Below, piece by piece: positions 30,795-39,727 of a stretch of 64,000 bases of DNA. A program made the position numbers and the translations under genes. The DNA comes from Paraflavitalea devenefica (lineage in GTDB: Bacteria; Bacteroidota; Bacteroidia; Chitinophagales; Chitinophagaceae), in NCBI RefSeq assembly GCF_011759375.1, contig NZ_JAARML010000004.1, positions 62,001 through 126,000 on the forward strand, in the 5' to 3' direction. Numbering within the stretch: the first letter of the stretch is position 1; each line of letters opens with the position of its first letter. The notes under the pieces are model-generated. The model ran no database searches and had not been told where the DNA came from. It was given only the letters and a program-made list of their open reading frames with translations.

Positions 30795-32810
30795 ATGAAA
30801 CATATTTTCCTGAAAAGGGTGTTACCAGTAGCGTTCCTGTCAGCCGGACTTACGGGGATGCAGGCTTGCAAACCCAAAGGGACACAGTCGGCCGTAACCG
30901 GCGACGCCGCTTCAAAAGCATACGTGGCGCCAGGCAAGTACGATGAGTTTTACAATTTTGTTTCCGGGGGCTTCAGCGGACAAATGTCTGTGTATGGCCT
31001 TCCATCAGGCCGCCTGTTGCGGGTAATCCCGGTTTTCTCCGTAGACCCTGAAAAAGGCTGGGGCTACAGTGAGGAAACAAAACCCATGCTCAATACTTCC
31101 AATGGCCTCATACCCTGGGATGATCTGCATCATATAGCCCTCTCAGTAACCAATGGTGTTCATGATGGTCGCTGGGCTTTTGGCAATGCCAATAATACGC
31201 CCCGTATAGCCCGTATTGATCTTACCACCTTCCGCGCCGCTGAGATCATTGAAATACCCAACAGCGCGGGTAACCACTCCTCCCCCTTCATTACCGAAAA
31301 CTCTGAGTACGTAGTGGCCGGGACCCGGTTTAGTGTACCCATTGGCGACAATCAGGATGTGCCCATCAACTCCTATAAAGATAACTTCAAAGGCACCGTA
31401 AGTTTTATTGGCCTCAACAAGGACTCGGGTGATATGCACATCGCTTTCCAGATCCTTACACCGGGCATTAATTTCGACCTGGCGCGTGCCGGAAAGGGAA
31501 AATCAGCAGGCTGGGTTTTCTTTAGCTGTTACAATTCAGAAAAAGCCAATACCCTGCTGGAAGTAAATGCCTCCCAGAAAGATAAGGATTTCATTATGGC
31601 CGTTAACTGGAAAAAAGCAGAAGAATATGTGAAAGCCGGCAAAGGGGTGAAGAAAGCTGTGAGGTATGCCCATAACAAATACAATGAGCAAACCCATACT
31701 GCTATCTCTACCATTGAAAAAGAAGTGCTGACACTTGATCCAAAAGATTGCCCGGATATGGTTTATTTCATGCCCTGTCCCAAATCGCCCCACGGTTGTG
31801 ATACCGACCCTTCCGGCGAATATATTGTAGGCAGTGGCAAACTGGCGGCCATTATACCGGTGTTCTCCTTTAGCAAAATACAACAGGCCATTACCGGCAA
31901 AAATTATGATGGTACGTTTGATGGCATCCCGGTGTTGAAATATGAAGCGGTATTGCACGGTGAAGTGCAAAAAACCGGTCTTGGCCCCCTGCACACAGAA
32001 TTTGATGACAAAGGCAATGCCTATACTTCCTTCTTTGTTTCTTCTGAAATTATAAAGTGGAACATCAAAGACCTGAAGGTGCTTGACAGGGTACCCACTT
32101 ATTATTCCATTGGTCACCTGTCGGTTCCCGGAGGACCTACTGCCAAACCTTATGGTAAATACGTAATAGCTTATAATAAGATAACGAAGGACCGTTACCT
32201 GCCTACAGGGCCTGAATTGACACAAAGCGCCCAGCTCTATGATATCAGCGGTGACAAAATGAAGTTGATATTAGATTTTCCCACCATTGGCGAGCCGCAC
32301 TATGCGGAGGCCCTTCCCGCTGCGCTGATAGCAAAGAACAGCCGGAAAATATTCAAGATAGAAGAAAATAAGAACCCTTACGCCACACTGGGCGATAAAA
32401 ACGCGCGCGTGGAACGCGTAGGAAAAGATATACACGTGTACATGACCTCCATTCGCTCTCACTTTACACCTGATAATATTGAAGGCGTAAAACTGGGAGA
32501 AACCGTGTACTTCCACGTTACTAACCTGGAGCAGGACTGGGATGTTCCCCATGGCTTTGCCGTGAAGGGGGCTAATAATGCAGAGTTGCTGATCATGCCG
32601 GGAGAAACCCAAACCCTGAAGTGGGTGCCGGAGAAGGCGGGCATCTTCCCCATGTATTGCACCGACTTCTGTTCTGCCCTTCACCAGGAAATGCAGGGTT
32701 ATATACGGGTAAGTGCACCCGGCGCCAATGTGCCCCTCAGTTTCAGCACCGGCTCAACAGAACCGGCTGCAGCGCAACCGTCCAAAGATGGTTCAACAGT
32801 AAAAAATTAG
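30795..32810 (+). CDS. nosZ: Nitrous oxide reductase, Sec-type (clade II)
   Basis: The protein has 671 residues. The N-terminus has no twin arginine; a Sec or lipoprotein-like leader ends at TGMQACKPKG. The beta-propeller carries CuZ ligands seen as DDLHH, GNHSSP, CPKSPHGCD, GPLHTEF, IGHLSVPGG and GEPHYAEA. The C-terminal cupredoxin domain has the CuA motif CTDFCSALHQEM. It reduces N2O to N2 in the periplasm or at its membrane face. No nir or nor gene lies in the window, so only this last denitrification step is seen here. A strong palindrome separates it from the nosL-like gene. Confidence 0.97.
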   Translation: MKHIFLKRVLPVAFLSAGLTGMQACKPKGTQSAVTGDAASKAYVAPGKYDEFYNFVSGGFSGQMSVYGLPSGRLLRVIPVFSVDPEKGWGYSEETKPMLNTSNGLIPWDDLHHIALSVTNGVHDGRWAFGNANNTPRIARIDLTTFRAAEIIEIPNSAGNHSSPFITENSEYVVAGTRFSVPIGDNQDVPINSYKDNFKGTVSFIGLNKDSGDMHIAFQILTPGINFDLARAGKGKSAGWVFFSCYNSEKANTLLEVNASQKDKDFIMAVNWKKAEEYVKAGKGVKKAVRYAHNKYNEQTHTAISTIEKEVLTLDPKDCPDMVYFMPCPKSPHGCDTDPSGEYIVGSGKLAAIIPVFSFSKIQQAITGKNYDGTFDGIPVLKYEAVLHGEVQKTGLGPLHTEFDDKGNAYTSFFVSSEIIKWNIKDLKVLDRVPTYYSIGHLSVPGGPTAKPYGKYVIAYNKITKDRYLPTGPELTQSAQLYDISGDKMKLILDFPTIGEPHYAEALPAALIAKNSRKIFKIEENKNPYATLGDKNARVERVGKDIHVYMTSIRSHFTPDNIEGVKLGETVYFHVTNLEQDWDVPHGFAVKGANNAELLIMPGETQTLKWVPEKAGIFPMYCTDFCSALHQEMQGYIRVSAPGANVPLSFSTGSTEPAAAQPSKDGSTVKN

Positions 32811-32836
32811 GTTAAGGTTCTCTGAAGTCCCCCTCT

Positions 32837-32861
32837 CTTCCGGGGACCTGGTCCCCGGAAG
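32837..32861 (+). promoter_or_regulatory. Perfect 12-bp palindrome between nosZ and nosL-like gene
   Basis: CTTCCGGGGACC (32837-32848) and GGTCCCCGGAAG (32850-32861) form a very stable hairpin. An upstream GTCCCC (32827-32832) can pair with GGGGAC (32842-32847) instead, so two folds exclude each other. No T-tract follows. It could attenuate transcription or protect the nosZ mRNA 3' end, so that more NosZ than accessory proteins is made. Confidence 0.6.
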
Positions 32862-32878
32862 TTCTTAAAGTTACGATC

Positions 32879-33907
32879 ATGCAAAAACTGAGCATACTGT
32901 CCCGGATACTGGTGGCCTTTGCGGCAGGGGCGTTGGTGGCAGTGTTCTTCCTGCCCGCGTGGCGGATAGACCTCTTTGCCCCGCAGTATCCGGAAGGATT
33001 GACCATGCGTATCTGGATAAATGGCCTTTCGGGAGACGTGGATGTGATCAATGGCCTGAACCATTACATCGGCATGAAACATATTTCGGCAGACATGTTC
33101 CCGGAGTTTACATTCTTACCTTATGTAGTCGGGTTCTTTATGTTATTGGGCATCACCATAGCAGTGAGTGGCAGCAGGAAACTCCTTTTGGGTTACCTGG
33201 TTCTATCTGCTATAGGCGCTGCCCTGGCCATATTTGATTTTTACCAATGGGGATATGATTATGGCCACGACCTTGACCCCAAAGCCCCCATACAGGTGCC
33301 CGGCCTTTCTTACCAGCCGCCCCTGTTTGGACACAAAAGACTATTGAACTTCGATGCATATTCATTTCCGGATGTAGCCGGGTGGATCGTGATAGCAGCT
33401 TCTGCACTGGCCTTTGCCGTGTGGCTGGCAGAATGGTACCACGCCCGGAAAAAAGTACCTGCAACAGTACTTAAAGGTTCTCCCGCCATCCTTTTATTAT
33501 TATGCTGGTTGTTACCTGCCTGCCAGGCAAAACCGCAGCCATTTACTGCCGGCAAAGATGTTTGTGATTTCTGCCGCATGGGCATCAGCGACCTCCGGTT
33601 TGGAGGTGAATTGCTGACGACCAAAGGCAAGGTCTATAAGTTCGATGACCTGCACTGTGTGGCGGCCTTCCTGCGATCAGGAAAAGTAACCGGAACAGAT
33701 ATTGACCAGCTATTGGTGATCAATTATGAAAAGCAGAACACTTTTCTCAACAACCGTCAGGCAAGCTTTGTGATCAGTTCTACCATCAATAGTCCTATGG
33801 ACAGCCACACCGCCGCCTTTGAAAGCAGCCAGGCAGCCAGCGCTTTCTGCGAAGGAAAAGAAGCAGCCATACTAACCTGGCCATCACTGATCGAAAAACT
33901 CCAATAA
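32879..33907 (+). CDS. nosL: NosL copper chaperone fused to an N-terminal membrane domain
   Basis: The protein has 342 residues. Residues 1-210 hold about four membrane helices (near 10-28, 80-98, 103-120 and 160-180). A hydrophobic stretch then ends in LLPACQAKP, which looks like an internal lipobox. Residues 215-342 are a NosL domain with CDFCRMGISDLRFGGEL (Cys and Met copper ligands) and KFDDLHCVAAFL. NosL delivers Cu(I) for NosZ maturation. In most organisms it is a separate lipoprotein; the membrane domain resembles the extra membrane proteins of clade II clusters. It lies 68 bp after nosZ and 3 bp before nosD. Confidence 0.85.
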   Translation: MQKLSILSRILVAFAAGALVAVFFLPAWRIDLFAPQYPEGLTMRIWINGLSGDVDVINGLNHYIGMKHISADMFPEFTFLPYVVGFFMLLGITIAVSGSRKLLLGYLVLSAIGAALAIFDFYQWGYDYGHDLDPKAPIQVPGLSYQPPLFGHKRLLNFDAYSFPDVAGWIVIAASALAFAVWLAEWYHARKKVPATVLKGSPAILLLLCWLLPACQAKPQPFTAGKDVCDFCRMGISDLRFGGELLTTKGKVYKFDDLHCVAAFLRSGKVTGTDIDQLLVINYEKQNTFLNNRQASFVISSTINSPMDSHTAAFESSQAASAFCEGKEAAILTWPSLIEKLQ

Positions 33908-33910
33908 CCC

Positions 33911-35143
33911 ATGCGACCGGTCCTTTCCATACTTGCGCTGCTGCTCTATCAAACCACTTTCAGCCATCTGATCGTAGCCGGCTATGGGCAGCCCATTGGC
34001 ACCTTGAAGAAGGCTGTGGGTCTGGCCAGGGATGGTGACAGCATCCTGCTGAAGCAAGGTGTTTATAAAGAAGGGAATATCCTGCTCACCAGGCCGGTAA
34101 CACTCATCGGTGAAGCCAATACTATCCTCGATGGAGAAAACAAGGTTGAATTGCTCACCATCAGCGGCCACAACATCACGGTAAGGGGGATCACTTTCCG
34201 GGATGCCGGCTATTCGGCCCTGAATGATTTTGCCGCCATCAAAGTAATCAACAGCAACCGCATCTTACTGGATAACAATAAAGTGCTGAATGCCTATTTC
34301 GCTATCCATGTTTCCAACACCATCCAGTGTACCATCCGGAACAACCAGGTTGCCGGCCGGCCCAGATCAGAACAACTGACGGGGAATGGTATTCACCTCT
34401 GGAAATGCCAGCAGGCCAGGATTGAAAACAACCAGGTACAGGGACACCGCGATGGCATCTATTTTGAATTTGTAACAGAGTCGGTCATCAGCAATAACCG
34501 CAGTGAAAGAAATATCCGCTATGGCCTGCATTTCATGTTCTCGCACAGTGACCGCTATACCGGCAATACGTTTAAAAACAACGGGGCCGGTGTGGCCGTG
34601 ATGTATTCCAAAAAGGTGATCATGGAGGACAATCATTTTGAAGAGAACTGGGGGCCTTCCGCCTTCGGCATCCTGCTCAAGGAAATCACCGATAGCCATA
34701 TTAGCCGCAATACCTTTAAAAAGAATACAGTCGGCATTTTCATGGAAGGCAGCAGCCGGATGGAAGTGAAGAAAAATGTCTTCAGTAGTAATGGTTGGGC
34801 AGTAAAAGTACAGGCCAGTTGCGATGACAATACCTTTCAACACAATAATTTTTTCGGCAACAGCTTCGATATCGCTACCAACGGCACCCTGGTGCTCAAT
34901 ACCTTCAACAATAATTACTGGGATAAATATGATGGGTATGATCTCAACAAGGATGATCTGGGCGATGTTCCCTATCACCCTGTAAGCATGTATGCCATGA
35001 TAGTAGAACAAAATCCTACCACCCTGATCCTGATGCGCAGTTTCCTGGTTTCCCTGCTGGATAAAGCAGAAAAAGCCATTCCCAGCCTAACCCCGGAAAA
35101 CCTGGTCGATTATCAACCCATGATAAAGCCCAATAAATTATGA
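33911..35143 (+). CDS. nosD: Periplasmic copper-processing protein NosD
   Basis: The protein has 410 residues. A short signal peptide (RPVLSILALLLYQTTFS) is followed by a right-handed parallel beta-helix of CASH type with repeated N-x-I/V-x-x-N-x rungs (for example RILLDNNKVLNAYF, ARIENNQVQGHRDGI). The C-terminal blocks NNYWDKYDGYDLNKDDLGDVPYHP are typical of NosD. NosD works with the NosFY transporter in NosZ copper-site assembly. It overlaps nosF by 4 bp. Confidence 0.95.
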   Translation: MRPVLSILALLLYQTTFSHLIVAGYGQPIGTLKKAVGLARDGDSILLKQGVYKEGNILLTRPVTLIGEANTILDGENKVELLTISGHNITVRGITFRDAGYSALNDFAAIKVINSNRILLDNNKVLNAYFAIHVSNTIQCTIRNNQVAGRPRSEQLTGNGIHLWKCQQARIENNQVQGHRDGIYFEFVTESVISNNRSERNIRYGLHFMFSHSDRYTGNTFKNNGAGVAVMYSKKVIMEDNHFEENWGPSAFGILLKEITDSHISRNTFKKNTVGIFMEGSSRMEVKKNVFSSNGWAVKVQASCDDNTFQHNNFFGNSFDIATNGTLVLNTFNNNYWDKYDGYDLNKDDLGDVPYHPVSMYAMIVEQNPTTLILMRSFLVSLLDKAEKAIPSLTPENLVDYQPMIKPNKL

Positions 35144-35907
35144 TACGGATAGAACACCTGAAGAAACGTTTTAAAAAGCTGCAGGCGCTGGATGATATCA
35201 ACGCGCTTTTCCGGGAAGGTCAGGTGATCTCCCTGATCGGCCCCAACGGGTCGGGCAAGACCACCCTGATCAAAACCATCCTGGGCATGGTTACGCCCGA
35301 TGAAGGCGATATTTTCGTTGATCAGCAATCCATTCGTAACAACCCCGTCTACCGCGTTCATATAGGGTATATGCCTCAGATAGGCCGTTACCCCGATAAT
35401 ATGAAGGTGGGACAGTTATTCGATATGATGAAGGCCATCCGCAGGATGCCGGATAGTGAACTGGATACTGACCTGCTGGTACGGTTTAACCTGGTTTCCA
35501 TCTTCGATAAACCCATGCGCACCCTCAGCGGTGGTACCCGCCAAAAAGTAAGTGCGGCCCTTGCTTTCTATTTCAATCCCCGCATCCTGATCCTGGATGA
35601 ACCCACAGCCGGCCTCGACCCTTTATCGTCAGAAATACTGAAAGAGAAGATCCTCGAAGAAAAGAAAAAGAACAAGCTGATCCTGATCACCTCACATATC
35701 CTCAGTGACCTGGATGATCTGACTACGCATGTCATGTATATGCAGGAGGGAAAAATGCGGTTTTTAAAAGATATAGACAGCCTGCGGGAGGAAACCGGCG
35801 AACACAGGCTGGGCAAGGCGATAGCCCGGGTCATGAAGGCAGCACAACCAGACGCGTTGTGGATCAATGAAGTGTTGGCCGTAAAACAAACCACCCGTAA
35901 CCTGTAA
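35140..35907 (+). CDS. nosF: ABC transporter ATP-binding protein NosF
   Basis: The protein has 255 residues. Walker A is GPNGSGKTT, the Q-loop lies near YMPQIGRYPD, the signature is LSGGTRQKVS, Walker B is ILILDEPTAGLDP, and the switch His lies in LITSHILSD. It powers NosY/NosD-dependent assembly of the NosZ CuZ centre, probably supplying a sulfur species. It starts inside the nosD stop region and ends 10 bp before nosY. Confidence 0.96.
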   Translation: MIRIEHLKKRFKKLQALDDINALFREGQVISLIGPNGSGKTTLIKTILGMVTPDEGDIFVDQQSIRNNPVYRVHIGYMPQIGRYPDNMKVGQLFDMMKAIRRMPDSELDTDLLVRFNLVSIFDKPMRTLSGGTRQKVSAALAFYFNPRILILDEPTAGLDPLSSEILKEKILEEKKKNKLILITSHILSDLDDLTTHVMYMQEGKMRFLKDIDSLREETGEHRLGKAIARVMKAAQPDALWINEVLAVKQTTRNL

Positions 35908-35917
35908 AAAAGAAGTT

Positions 35918-36685
35918 ATGCTCACATTAACACGGTATGTTTTGTACGATATTATACGCAGCAAGGTAGTTATAGCCTATACCCTGTTTTTATTCCTTGT
36001 ATCCTTCAGTCTTTTCCAGCTCGAAGAAAACAACAGCAAGGCCATCCTGAGCCTCCTCAACATCGTGCTAATCGTAGTGCCGTTGATCGCCATGATCCTG
36101 ACAACCATCCACTATTACAACTCCTATGAGTTTATAGAATTAATGTTATCCCAGCCTTTGAGCCGGAAAAAAATTATTGTCAGCGAATACGGCGGCGTGG
36201 CCTTGTCACTGCTGTGCGCTTTTATGATCGGCACCGGCATTCCCGTATTGCTGTTTTCAGCCGACAGCACGGGTCTGGCGCTCCTGGTTACCGGGAGCGC
36301 CCTTACGCTGGTGTTTACCTCACTGGCATTCCTGGCGGCTGTCCGGTCGCGCGACAAGGCCCGGGGTATTGGCGCCTCCCTGTTGCTCTGGTTCTATTTT
36401 GCCCTTATTTATGATGGGCTTGTATTGCTGATCTTGTTCACCTTCAGTGAATACCCGATGGAAAAATTTACCCTGGTGCTTTCATCTCTTAATCCCATTG
36501 ATCTTGCCCGGATCTTTATCATGCTCAAGATGGATGTAAGCGCCTTAATGGGATATACCGGCGCGCTGTATAAGGATTTCTTTGGCAGCGGTATAGGTAT
36601 CCTGTTTACCATGAGCATTTTATTGGCCTGGATTATACTGCCCTTTTTGTGGGCATTGCGGTTGTTCAGGAAAAAAGACCTATAA
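35918..36685 (+). CDS. nosY: ABC transporter permease NosY
   Basis: The protein has 255 residues with six membrane helices (near 20-40, 48-66, 95-118, 122-142, 155-178 and 228-248). The fold is the ABC-2 permease type with the short conserved stretch FIELMLSQPLSRKKI after helix two. It pairs with NosF. It is the last gene of the nos operon; a convergent ATPase gene ends 22 bp further on. Confidence 0.93.
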   Translation: MLTLTRYVLYDIIRSKVVIAYTLFLFLVSFSLFQLEENNSKAILSLLNIVLIVVPLIAMILTTIHYYNSYEFIELMLSQPLSRKKIIVSEYGGVALSLLCAFMIGTGIPVLLFSADSTGLALLVTGSALTLVFTSLAFLAAVRSRDKARGIGASLLLWFYFALIYDGLVLLILFTFSEYPMEKFTLVLSSLNPIDLARIFIMLKMDVSALMGYTGALYKDFFGSGIGILFTMSILLAWIILPFLWALRLFRKKDL

Positions 36686-36706
36686 AATAATTCAGCTCCC
36701 TTAATA

Positions 36707-38032
36707 TTAAACATATCCAAGTAATTTCTCTGTATGATCAACCATGAATAATGGAATATTAAGCACCCCATCATCCTTTTTTAAGTTTCTTAATGAATAC
36801 CGGATACGGACAGAAGGGTGATACTGATTATGATAAATGGCAAGACTCTTGCTGCGTATATTTTCGTCTGATTTTACTTCTATGGGAATAATTTCATTCT
36901 TCGCCTGAATTAAAAAATCTACTTCTGCCTGATTTCCTGAAGTCCAATAACGTGGTATGCCTTCAAAATTCGCGATTAAATGTTGCAGTACATAATTTTC
37001 TGTCAATGCACCTTTAAATTCAGTAAATAACCTGTTCCCTTCTTTTATAGCTATAGGGTCTAATAGCGAATGCCTGCGCAGCAGGCCAACATCAATCAAA
37101 TATAACTTGAATGCCGAAAGATCATCATAGGCCGAAAGAGGCAAACCAGGCTTTGAAATGCGGAAAATCCGGTGCACTAATCCTGCATGTGAAAGCCAAA
37201 GCAATGCATCTTCATATTCGCGGGCACGAGCACCACTCTTCACAGACTGATACAGGAATTTTTTATTATCCCTGGCCAGTTGGGAAGGGATAGAAGACCA
37301 AAGGTGATTGATCCTGGGAATATCCCTATTAGCTGCATGTTTTGAAAAATCCAACGCATAAGCATTGATTATATTCTGCAACACCCGCTGTGTTTTTTCC
37401 ACGTCCTCTTTTTCCAACAATGCTACTACTGCTTCCGGCATTCCCCCGCAAATGAAAAACATTTTTAGTTTATCCACCAGTGGATGGAAGAAAATATCCG
37501 GAAGTGGTTCAATTTGATTAATACTTTCTAAAAAGGAAAATAACTTAGGATCAACAGTGGACAGGAATTCTGAAAAACAGATAGAGTTTAATTGTAAAAA
37601 ATCTACTTTTCCTACCGGGAAAGAGTTTCCGCGTGACATAGCAACCCCCAGCAAGGAACCAGCACAGGCTATTGGGTATTCCGGAGCGTTTTCACAAAAG
37701 TATTTTAACGTGTTGAGCGCTTCATTACATTCCTGTATTTCATCGAATATAATAAGCGTTTTTTCCGGTTTTATAGCCTGTCCATGCACCAATGATAAAT
37801 TTTGCAGAATACGCTTTACATCCTTGGTATTTTCAAAGAACTGCTTCAAATCCGGCTGCTCTTCGAAATTAAAATAGGCTACATTATCAAACTCCGATGC
37901 ACCAAAATGCTTCAGTAACCATGTCTTCCCTACCTGCCTTGCACCCTGCAAAATGAGTGGCTTCCGGTCCGGGGCCTGCTTCCATGCGGATAATTGTCTT
38001 TGTATATTAGCTCTCTTTATTTCCATTTTCAC
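36707..38032 (-). CDS. AAA-family ATPase with DUF4143 C-terminal domain
   Basis: The protein has 441 residues. Walker A is LQGARQVGKTWLL, Walker B is LIIFDEIQECNEAL, and the sensor region is CAGSLLGVAMS. The C-terminal DUF4143 region is nuclease-like (RYWTSGNQAEVDFLIQ and IPIEVKSDEN). Its base composition is visibly more AT-rich than its neighbours. This family is scattered and often horizontally moved; its cellular role is not known. It sits alone between the convergent nos operon and the ppsA remnant, consistent with an insertion. Confidence 0.9.
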   Translation of the reverse strand: MKMEIKRANIQRQLSAWKQAPDRKPLILQGARQVGKTWLLKHFGASEFDNVAYFNFEEQPDLKQFFENTKDVKRILQNLSLVHGQAIKPEKTLIIFDEIQECNEALNTLKYFCENAPEYPIACAGSLLGVAMSRGNSFPVGKVDFLQLNSICFSEFLSTVDPKLFSFLESINQIEPLPDIFFHPLVDKLKMFFICGGMPEAVVALLEKEDVEKTQRVLQNIINAYALDFSKHAANRDIPRINHLWSSIPSQLARDNKKFLYQSVKSGARAREYEDALLWLSHAGLVHRIFRISKPGLPLSAYDDLSAFKLYLIDVGLLRRHSLLDPIAIKEGNRLFTEFKGALTENYVLQHLIANFEGIPRYWTSGNQAEVDFLIQAKNEIIPIEVKSDENIRSKSLAIYHNQYHPSVRIRYSLRNLKKDDGVLNIPLFMVDHTEKLLGYV

Positions 38033-38194
38033 TAATTAAGTGCCAATTTTGTGATAAAAAACACATAAATGGCACATAAAATGTGCAATATAGGAAATAT
38101 TCATAATTTCAGCATAAAAACCTAATGCGTTTTCAACTCCGCCTTACCCCACTTCCAGCACTTTGGCGCTGCCCACATAAGGTGCGCGCTAAAT
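38033..38194. other. Intergenic stretch without a recognisable gene
   Basis: The first 80 bases (after the ATPase start at 38032) are AT-rich and probably hold its promoter. Minus-strand bases near 38145-38190 can be read as a short C-terminal-like fragment ending VGSAKVLEVG and a stop, possibly part of the neighbouring gene debris. Nothing else is seen. Confidence 0.5.
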
Positions 38195-38365
38195 TTAATT
38201 GTCGTCCCTGAGCAGGCCATACATGATACCCACCGCCACTACCATAGTAAAGTTAGTATCGGGCGGCAACACATCGCTGGTGATGGCTATTTCCAGGACA
38301 GGCGATCCTTTTAGCAAGGGGAAACACCTGGTATCTGTATATACGGCGTTGTTTACCGGGTATTT
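38195..38365 (-). pseudogene. C-terminal fragment of an unidentified protein
   Basis: A frame of about 55 codons without a start reads CKYPVNNAVYTDTRCFPLLK and EIAITSDVLPPDTNFTMVV and ends GLLRDDN at TAA 38195-38197. It directly follows the ppsA remnant in another frame. Because it has coding character but no start, I read it as the tail of a second broken gene joined to ppsA by deletion. I do not recognise the family. Confidence 0.4.
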
Positions 38366-38374
38366 TACATGCTA

Positions 38375-38821
38375 TGTACTGTTTCGGGCCGCGCCTGCAC
38401 AATAAATAGTTCACCGCTATCGCCATCTTTGGCCCACTCGATATCCATCGGTTTACCGTAATGATCTTCTATCTGCAAAGCCCATCTGGCAAACGTGTCG
38501 ATCTCAGCATCCGACAATACAAATTGTTTACGTTTATCCAACGGTGTATCTATATTGACGTGCCTGACAGGTAGATGACGCCTTTAAAACCCGATTCGGG
38601 TGCTGCATCAACTCGTCGAGCGGTCCATTCAACTTGTTGTGTTCAAGGAACAAGCGGAAAGCAGCAGCCGTGGTAGCAAATCCATCCGGCACATGAATGC
38701 CTGCCTTGCCAAGCCTTGAAAGCATTTCTCCGAGGGAGGCATTCTTTCCACCCACTGCAGCTACCTCCTGCATGGTAACCTCATTTAATTGCCTGATATA
38801 GGTGCTCATGATAACAGTCAT
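38375..38821 (-). pseudogene. ppsA: Decayed phosphoenolpyruvate synthase
   Basis: Three blocks of PEP synthase survive in order but in different frames. The first is residues 1-75 (start MSTYIRQLNEV; GGKNASLGEM, VPDGFATTAAAF). The second is a short block ESGFKGVIYLSG. The third is NIDTPLDKRKQF, IEDHYGKPMDIEWAKDG and FIVQARPETVHS. In intact enzymes (about 800 residues) these lie roughly 180 and 80 residues further apart, and the whole C-terminal half is missing. At least two internal deletions plus a terminal one have removed the phospho-His and PEP-binding domains, so it cannot be active. It is the last member of the YtxH operon. Confidence 0.85.
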
Positions 38822-39030
38822 TTTAGGAGATCAAACCATTTCTTCCCTGCTTTTGCCCACCAACGCCCGGAGAGCAGGGAAAAGCCCCAGGACACAGTAT
38901 TGACCAATACTTTGTTGCTACTCTTCAACGCCTGCCATTGATGTTCCATTTTTTCTTCCAGCCTGATGCGCTTCTGCAGCAGCTTTTGCTGTTCTGCTTT
39001 GAGATGCCGGATATTTTTAATCTTCTTCAT
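38818..39030 (-). CDS. Small basic hypothetical protein
   Basis: The protein has 70 residues and is rich in Lys/Arg, with a predicted coiled coil (residues 8-35, HLKAEQQKLLQKRI) and a Trp-rich C-terminus (SGRWWAKAGKKWFDLL). It overlaps the holin-like gene by 14 bp and the ppsA remnant by 4 bp, consistent with an operon with YtxH and holin-like genes. Small proteins of this type are common beside YtxH/holin pairs in Bacteroidota; function unknown. Confidence 0.7.
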   Translation of the reverse strand: MKKIKNIRHLKAEQQKLLQKRIRLEEKMEHQWQALKSSNKVLVNTVSWGFSLLSGRWWAKAGKKWFDLLK

Positions 39031-39382
39031 CGCCCGCGTCGTTTTTAAATAATTGATGAATGATCTTGTTCATGACCGGGATGCGTATCATCCTTTCTTT
39101 AGCTGTCCACGTGATAACGCCAATAAGCAGGTAAACACCGGCTACGATGAGGAAGCCACTCCAGGGCTTACCTATCCAGGCCGATAAGGCCAAAGCGCCT
39201 GCGATACTGGCAAAGACCAGTACAAATAAAAATACCACAGCAACGATAGCTCCGGCGACGAGATCAGAAATGATCAGCGATGTTGTTTCCGCGGCGCTTA
39301 GCTTCACCGAATCCACACGTGTATTCACATATTCTTTTACAGAAGCGGCCAATCCGCGGATACCTGTCGTTGATCCTTCCAT
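39017..39382 (-). CDS. Phage-holin-superfamily III-like membrane protein
   Basis: The protein has 121 residues. An amphipathic N-terminus with YVNTRVDSVKLSAAETTS is followed by two membrane helices (VAGAIVAVVFLFVLVFASIA and GFLIVAGVYLLIGVITW) and a basic tail. This matches PF07332-type proteins (YqjE/holin-X-like). Such genes are chromosomal stress-envelope genes in Bacteroidota, not phage lysis genes. It is the second gene after ytxH. Confidence 0.85.
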   Translation of the reverse strand: MEGSTTGIRGLAASVKEYVNTRVDSVKLSAAETTSLIISDLVAGAIVAVVFLFVLVFASIAGALALSAWIGKPWSGFLIVAGVYLLIGVITWTAKERMIRIPVMNKIIHQLFKNDAGDEED

Positions 39383-39406
39383 AGTACTGTGCTTTAAGGT
39401 TCACCA

Positions 39407-39631
39407 TTAAGCCAGCCCATTACCGGCTTCTTCCATTTCCTTTTTGATTTCATCGAACTGGTTGCCGGCTTCCTTGCATTTTCTCTTAAAGCCCTCTGCC
39501 AGTTTCTTTCCTTCTTCGCCAAGCTTACGCCGGGTTTCGGACCCCTTATCAGGTGCTAATAAGATACCGGCAATAGCGCCTGCTGCGGCGCCGATGGCAA
39601 ATGCGGCGAGTATTTTGGAGGTATTGTTCAT
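39407..39631 (-). CDS. YtxH domain protein
   Basis: The protein has 74 residues. An N-terminal Gly/Ala-rich helix (AAFAIGAAAGAIAGILLAPD) is followed by KGSETRRKLGEEGKKLAEGF and a charged coiled coil, the standard YtxH pattern. YtxH proteins are general-stress proteins of unknown mechanism. It is the first gene of the minus-strand operon ytxH-holin-small protein-ppsA remnant, behind a bidirectional dual operator. Confidence 0.88.
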   Translation of the reverse strand: MNNTSKILAAFAIGAAAGAIAGILLAPDKGSETRRKLGEEGKKLAEGFKRKCKEAGNQFDEIKKEMEEAGNGLA

Positions 39632-39662
39632 TTTTTATGCTTTTTAAGGTGGAATAATAGTG

Positions 39663-39727
39663 CTAAATTATCTACCGGTTGCCAATTGGCCTATGACAGG
39701 GATCAACGGGCGCACTGATCATCCTCA
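39663..39727 (-). promoter_or_regulatory. 65-bp dual-operator promoter module, YtxH operon
   Basis: TGATCATCCTCA (39716-39727, distal) and TGACAGGGATCA (39694-39705, proximal). The minus-strand -7 element TAATTTAG (39670-39663) differs from TAnnTTTG in one base. Spacings are 51.5 and 29.5 bp. The operator pair is shared with the divergent AI-2E permease gene. Confidence 0.75.

Noticed and set aside
36707..38032. DUF4143 ATPase as a defence system
   Set aside because: It stands alone without nuclease, toxin or methylase partners; calling it defence would be a guess.
38199..38405. 68-codon plus-strand frame in the ppsA remnant region
   Set aside because: The minus strand here carries recognisable ppsA residues and a second protein tail; the plus frame is their shadow.
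39017..39382. Phage holin as sign of a prophage
   Set aside because: The family is chromosomal, and no other phage gene is in the window.
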